A stretch of DNA of 64,000 bases. Source: CAWINH01 sp963837425. Its GTDB lineage: Bacteria > Chloroflexota > Limnocylindria > QHBO01. A program made the position numbers and the translations under genes. The stretch covers positions 682,001 through 746,000 of the forward strand of contig CAWINH010000006.1 of assembly GCA_963837425.1 (NCBI GenBank). Reading direction: 5' to 3'. This document shows positions 60,727 through 64,000 of this stretch, one piece after another (position 1 is the stretch's first letter; each line of letters begins with the position of its first letter). The notes beneath the pieces were generated by a model, which was not told the DNA's origin, ran no database searches, and saw nothing but the letters and a program-made list of their open reading frames with translations.

Positions 60727-60948
60727 ATGCCGAACGCTTCTGCCTGGCTGGCCGTGGTCTCGGCGATCCTCATCGTGGTTGGCCGAGCGACCCGCCCCGG
60801 ACGTCACGATCGGGAATCCGATGTGGTCATGGCTGCGGGTCGAGCTCGGGTTCGTCCGTCGCTCGCGCCGAGCGGATTGGCAGGGTCCACCATGGCTGTG
60901 GCGCGGCGGTCAGACGCTCGAGGCGCCCGAGCGGCTCGTCGTACGTGA
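60727..60948 (+). pseudogene. Truncated paralogue of the small membrane protein
   Basis: AAGGGAGAC precedes ATG 60727. The first helix, LAVVSAILIVVGRATRP, resembles LAVLSAILILIGRINRN of the gene just upstream. After it the frame turns into an arginine-rich read-through of the opposite-strand gene, without the second helix. Either the copy is broken or its second half was overwritten by the end of the channel-like gene. Confidence 0.5.
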
Positions 60949-61909
60949 CTCGCCAGCCATGGAAGTCGCGCCACGCCGTGTCGCGATCCGGCTTGAGCGG
61001 CACGCCCGATCCGGCGAGCGCGTCGAGGGCGGCGTCGAAGGTCAAGCGGTCGATCCGAATCGGGCTCGCGGTGGTCGGGGCAGGGTCGAACGAGAGGTGA
61101 AAGACCCCGGTGATTCGGCGCAGGGCAAGATAGCCGGCCCGGATCATTAGATCGGCCTGGGCGTCAACCGGGATCGCCACCGACGAGCGGATGAGCGCGG
61201 CGGCGTCCATGACGGCGCCCGATGCATTGACCCATGAGCGCCCCGGCTGCTGCGACCGGAAGTTCACGAGCACCGTGAGCGACGTGTGCGTCTCCTCGAG
61301 CTCGGCGAACCACTCCTCCCAGCGCACCCAGAGGCCGCGGAGCTGGTCGAGCCCGTCAAGGCGGTGGAGGCGCGTGATGAGCACGACGGGCGACGGTGGG
61401 GAGTCGGCGCGGGTCTCGAGCAGCGTGACGAGCAGCTCGCGTCTCGAGAACGCCGCGTAGATCGTGGGCAGGTACGCGATCAGGAGGGCGACCAGGCCGA
61501 GCCCAATCACCGCCTCGCTGAAGGCGACCAGGTCGCCGCCGAACGCATCGGGCCGCGCGAAGCCGAGGGTCAGGAGCGAAGATCCGCTGTCGACGATCGC
61601 CTGGCCCAGGGGGCGCGCCCCGAGTGCCCAGAAGATGAACGCATAGCCGGCGGCAACGGTGAACAGCCAGACGAGCGGCAGGGCGATGAGCGCGATCGGC
61701 CCGAAATAGGCCAGCACGACGTCGCGGCGGGAGTAGTCCCTGATCGGCGAGGTCGTGAGCTCGAAGGCACGGCGGACCGAGCGGAAGACGATCCGGGCGA
61801 TGAGGTCGTTCGCCGGCCGAGGCAGCACGAAGGTCCGGATTGCGCTCAGGATCGCGCGGAGAACCAGGAGGATCCCGACCGCGAGGACCGCGACGTCGAA
61901 CGGCTCCAT
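60827..61909 (-). CDS. Ion-channel-like membrane protein with degenerate pore filter
   Basis: 360 residues. Helices at 4-26, about 68-95, and 125-150. Between the second and third is a re-entrant pore-like stretch, VDSGSSLLTLGFARPDAFGG: the potassium-channel filter T-V-G-Y-G is replaced by T-L-G-F-A, so classical K+ selectivity is not expected. The C-terminal 210 residues are cytoplasmic, helical and acidic (LRGLWVRWEEWFAELEE), with a domain resembling none I know. Probably a two-helix-per-subunit channel or derived sensor. No ligand domain such as RCK/TrkA-N is visible. Confidence 0.7.
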   Translation of the reverse strand: MEPFDVAVLAVGILLVLRAILSAIRTFVLPRPANDLIARIVFRSVRRAFELTTSPIRDYSRRDVVLAYFGPIALIALPLVWLFTVAAGYAFIFWALGARPLGQAIVDSGSSLLTLGFARPDAFGGDLVAFSEAVIGLGLVALLIAYLPTIYAAFSRRELLVTLLETRADSPPSPVVLITRLHRLDGLDQLRGLWVRWEEWFAELEETHTSLTVLVNFRSQQPGRSWVNASGAVMDAAALIRSSVAIPVDAQADLMIRAGYLALRRITGVFHLSFDPAPTTASPIRIDRLTFDAALDALAGSGVPLKPDRDTAWRDFHGWRVTYDEPLGRLERLTAAPQPWWTLPIRSARATDEPELDPQP

Positions 61910-61936
61910 GCGTGGAGGATAGCGACGCCGGAGACC

Positions 61937-63058
61937 CTAGGGCGCTGGCAGCTGGAGCCCGGGAGGGGCGGGGTCGATCCCATCGGGACCGTTGAGGTAC
62001 CCGGGGCCCGTCCCGGGGACCCCGGTGTGCCCGTACTGCCACACGATCTCGTTGGTCGTGGGGTTGATGACGATCACCCGGTCGTTGTTGTCGTCGTTCA
62101 GCGCGATGTTGCCGTTCGACAGCTGGACCGCGAGGGACGGATGGTCGAGCCTGCCCGGTCCGCTCGTGACGAGGTACCGCCAGAGCACCGCGCCGCTCGT
62201 CGGGTCGAGCCGGAGCACCGCTCCCGGATTGTGATAGTCGACGACGAGGATCGACCCGTCGTGGAGCAGCTGCGCGTCGGACGGGTAGTGGATGCCGGGG
62301 AGCTGGACGCTCCACACCAGATGGCCGGCGGCATCGATGCGGTCGACCCAGCTTCCGTGGATCTCGGTCACCAGGATGCCGCCATCGGGCAGCGGTGTGT
62401 CGCCGTTCGGGGCCGCGAACGCGCGCGGCGGGTCGTGGGCGCGCACCCCGGTCGTGCCCAGCTGCCGAACGATCGCGCCGGCCGGGCTGATCTCGAGAAT
62501 CCGCTCGTTGAAGATGTCGGCCACCAGGGTGTCGCCGTTCGGCAGCGGATACGCATCGTCGGGGGTGTGCAGGTATCCGGGGGCGCTCCCGTAATAGCCG
62601 TCGTGACCGTAGCTCCAGGTGACGCGCCGGTTCGCGATGTCCACGCGGGCGATGACGTTCTGGTCCTCGGCGTTGATCGAGATTCCGCTCGCATCGGGCG
62701 TGAAGAACGCGTCATCCGCGGCAAGCGGTGCGTGGGTCCATCCCGCCTGGCGGTTCAGGACCAACGACCAGAGGATCGTGTGGTCGGGAGACACGATCAG
62801 CAGGCGCCCGTTCCCGCGGTCGGCGATCAGCAGGTTGCCGGGAAGCGGGCCTGCAGGAATCGACGGGGTGGGGGACGGAGATGGCGACGGCGTCGGCGAG
62901 GGTGAGGGCCGCGGCGACGGCGTCGGCGACGGGGATGGAGGGACCGACGTTGGACTCTGCGCGCCCGCGGACGCCGAGGCGGACGGACCGGGCGAGCTGC
63001 ACGCGCCGATGATGACGACGAGGCCGAGGAGGGCCGCCCAGCGCGAGGAATGGGTCAC
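61937..63058 (-). CDS. NHL/PQQ-like beta-propeller lipoprotein
   Basis: 373 residues from GTG 63058, preceded by TTGGAGCG. Lipobox: ALLGLVVIIGACSSPG. A Pro/Ser/Thr linker of about 50 residues with SPTPSPSPSP-type repeats follows. The propeller starts NLLIADRGNGRLLIVSPD and repeats blades DTLVADIFNERILEISPAG, GGILVTEIHGSWVDRIDAAG, GSILVVDYHNPGAVLRLDP and NIALNDDNNDRVIVINP, each preceding W-x-Y/V-x-G. Similar proteins include arylsulfotransferase-like and NHL-repeat surface proteins. Extracytoplasmic; ligand unknown. Confidence 0.85.
   Translation of the reverse strand: MTHSSRWAALLGLVVIIGACSSPGPSASASAGAQSPTSVPPSPSPTPSPRPSPSPTPSPSPSPTPSIPAGPLPGNLLIADRGNGRLLIVSPDHTILWSLVLNRQAGWTHAPLAADDAFFTPDASGISINAEDQNVIARVDIANRRVTWSYGHDGYYGSAPGYLHTPDDAYPLPNGDTLVADIFNERILEISPAGAIVRQLGTTGVRAHDPPRAFAAPNGDTPLPDGGILVTEIHGSWVDRIDAAGHLVWSVQLPGIHYPSDAQLLHDGSILVVDYHNPGAVLRLDPTSGAVLWRYLVTSGPGRLDHPSLAVQLSNGNIALNDDNNDRVIVINPTTNEIVWQYGHTGVPGTGPGYLNGPDGIDPAPPGLQLPAP
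62868..62960. repeat. Short tandem repeat coding the Pro/Ser linker
   Basis: GGCGACGGCGTCGGCGA-like units of 6 nt alternate on the plus strand, coding the SPTPSP-type linker of the minus-strand lipoprotein. It is a coding microsatellite and may vary in length between strains. Confidence 0.6.
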
Positions 63059-63253
63059 GTTCGCTCCAATCTGCCGTTGGGCGAACGGCGCAACATGGGT
63101 GCGCGGGGCAGCATGCCACACTGCCGGGCGATCTGTGCGTCCCGGGGTGGGCCGGAATCGCCAACCGTAGCCCGCGGCCGGCCCGCGACCGCGGAACGGG
63201 ACCTCGACCGCCCTGAGCCCATACACTGAGCGCCGAGCACAGTGAGGTCATGG

Positions 63254-64000
63254 GTGACGCTTCGCGTGGGCGTGGTGGGCGCCGGAAACATCTTCGCGCG
63301 CGGACACCTGCCGGCGCTGCTCGCGACGGACTCCGTGAAGACCGTCGCCGTCTGCGACATCGACCCGCTTCGCGCGCAGGAGGCGGCGAGTGCTCTCGAC
63401 GCTCTTCCCGTCGAGGGAGAGGCGGCGGACCTCTTTGGCCGGGACGACCTCGACGCGGTCCTGGTGCTGACGCCCACCCACACGCATGCCGACCTCGCGA
63501 TCGCCGCGCTCGAAGCGGGCAAGCACGTGCTGTGCGAGAAGCCGATGGCGCGATCGGCGGCGGACGCGCACCGCATGGCCGAGGCGGCCGCGCGGTCCGG
63601 ACGACGGCTGATGGTCGGTCACACCCGCCACTTCGACGAGCGGTGGGTCGCGATCCACGACCAGATCCGCGCCGGAAGGATTGGCGATCCGGTCTACCTC
63701 TATCGCTCCGAGCATGCCTTCAACGGCGCCCCGGCCGGTGCCTGGCCGTGGCGTGACGAGCAGAGCGGCGGCGTCCTGTGGGACGTCGGGATCCACGTGG
63801 CGGAGCTGATCCACTGGTACTTCGGCGAACGTCCGCGCAGGGCGTTCACGAAGCTGCTCCGCGTCCGGCCGGAGGCGGTGGCCGGCGGCGCGTCCGACGC
63901 GGCGATCGTCACCTTCGACTGTGGGCCGATGCGTCACGCGGTGCTGAGCGTGTCGTGGATCCACCCCCCGGCGTGGGGGCCGTTCTATGCCTCGATGGAG
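63254..64000 (+). CDS. Gfo/Idh/MocA-family oxidoreductase, 3' end beyond window
   Basis: At least 249 residues from GTG 63254, with GAGG at 63244. The NAD(P)-binding motif is GVVGAGNIFARGHLPALL at 6-23. CEKPMARSAADAHRMAE near 98 contains the family EKP motif with the catalytic Lys. WDVGIHVAELIHWYFGE near 178 is the conserved D-x3-H block of the C-terminal domain. It oxidises or reduces a sugar or cyclitol. The gene continues past 64000. Divergent from the propeller lipoprotein with about 195 nt between. Confidence 0.9.
   Translation, partial: MTLRVGVVGAGNIFARGHLPALLATDSVKTVAVCDIDPLRAQEAASALDALPVEGEAADLFGRDDLDAVLVLTPTHTHADLAIAALEAGKHVLCEKPMARSAADAHRMAEAAARSGRRLMVGHTRHFDERWVAIHDQIRAGRIGDPVYLYRSEHAFNGAPAGAWPWRDEQSGGVLWDVGIHVAELIHWYFGERPRRAFTKLLRVRPEAVAGGASDAAIVTFDCGPMRHAVLSVSWIHPPAWGPFYASME

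Noticed and set aside
61286..62905. 539-codon plus-strand frame opposite the channel and propeller genes
   Set aside because: Shadow frame crossing two real genes and their junction; low-complexity Arg/Glu/Gly composition.
62868..62960. Tandem hexamer repeats as a regulatory or CRISPR element
   Set aside because: They are in frame with, and code for, the Pro/Ser linker of a lipoprotein.

Overview
This 64 kb window is GC-rich bacterial chromosome (roughly two thirds G+C by eye) with dense, often overlapping genes. Starts are frequently GTG, stop and start codons often overlap by 4 nt, and many lipoproteins carry Ser/Pro/Ala-rich linkers. The gene mix would fit a soil or freshwater Chloroflexota lineage (Limnocylindria-like) or a deep actinobacterial relative: type I-alpha glutamine synthetase, DrrAB-type exporter, ECF42 sigma factor with a DGPF protein, PIG-V-like mannosyltransferase, secreted COG4315 lipoprotein. 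The lineage is inference; there is no rRNA gene to settle it.

Layout. 0-5.8 kb: tRNA-Pro(TGG), a WecA/TagO-type glycosyl-1-phosphate transferase, a GGDEF protein, a DUF3048 protein and an LCP protein. Three of these are broken by frameshifts, which suggests local sequence error or decay. 5.8-10.1 kb: PLP sulfur-amino-acid enzyme, PucR-like regulator, glnA, inorganic pyrophosphatase. 10.1-10.9 kb: deletion-scarred remnants of wecG-wecC-wecB. 11-23.8 kb: a surface-glycan locus holding a GT4 glycosyltransferase, Wzy-like polymerase, GDP-fucose synthesis (gmd, fcl), methyltransferase, Wzx flippase, two GT2 enzymes, and a tightly overlapping set of cyclase, CMP-sugar-type cytidylyltransferase, 2-hydroxyacid dehydrogenase, SDR and DUF115 genes. 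23.8-31.3 kb: serA, an XRE-nuclease fusion with palindromic boxes around it, a metallo-beta-lactamase-fold plus FAD monooxygenase pair, a PIG-V-like mannosyltransferase and a lipoprotein.

31.7-47.3 kb is an accessory island anchored on tRNA-Pro(CGG). Five partial copies of a tRNA 3' end lie downstream of small modules: a G1-peptidase-like gene with an ECF pair; a truncated LuxR gene with two VapBC modules; Nudix, AraC and cupin pieces; a PNPOx-like gene; and an ECF regulon with a MazF module. A tyrosine-recombinase C-terminal remnant lies inside. The last large module has four copies of a promoter-like motif, GTAAAC-N18-CTGT, in front of an ECF sigma operon, a lipoprotein/pseudo-hydrolase pair and a divergent beta-propeller gene. 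This looks like a self-contained envelope-stress or sensing regulon and is the best candidate here for an undescribed system.

47.5-64 kb: TetR-controlled DrrAB-like exporter, ECF42 sigma with DGPF and two tandem DHFR-fold proteins, a UvrA-like ABC protein with two VOC proteins and an AraC regulator (probable drug self-protection), a second ABC-2 exporter, small membrane proteins, an ion-channel-like protein, a beta-propeller lipoprotein, and the start of a Gfo/Idh/MocA oxidoreductase running off the end.
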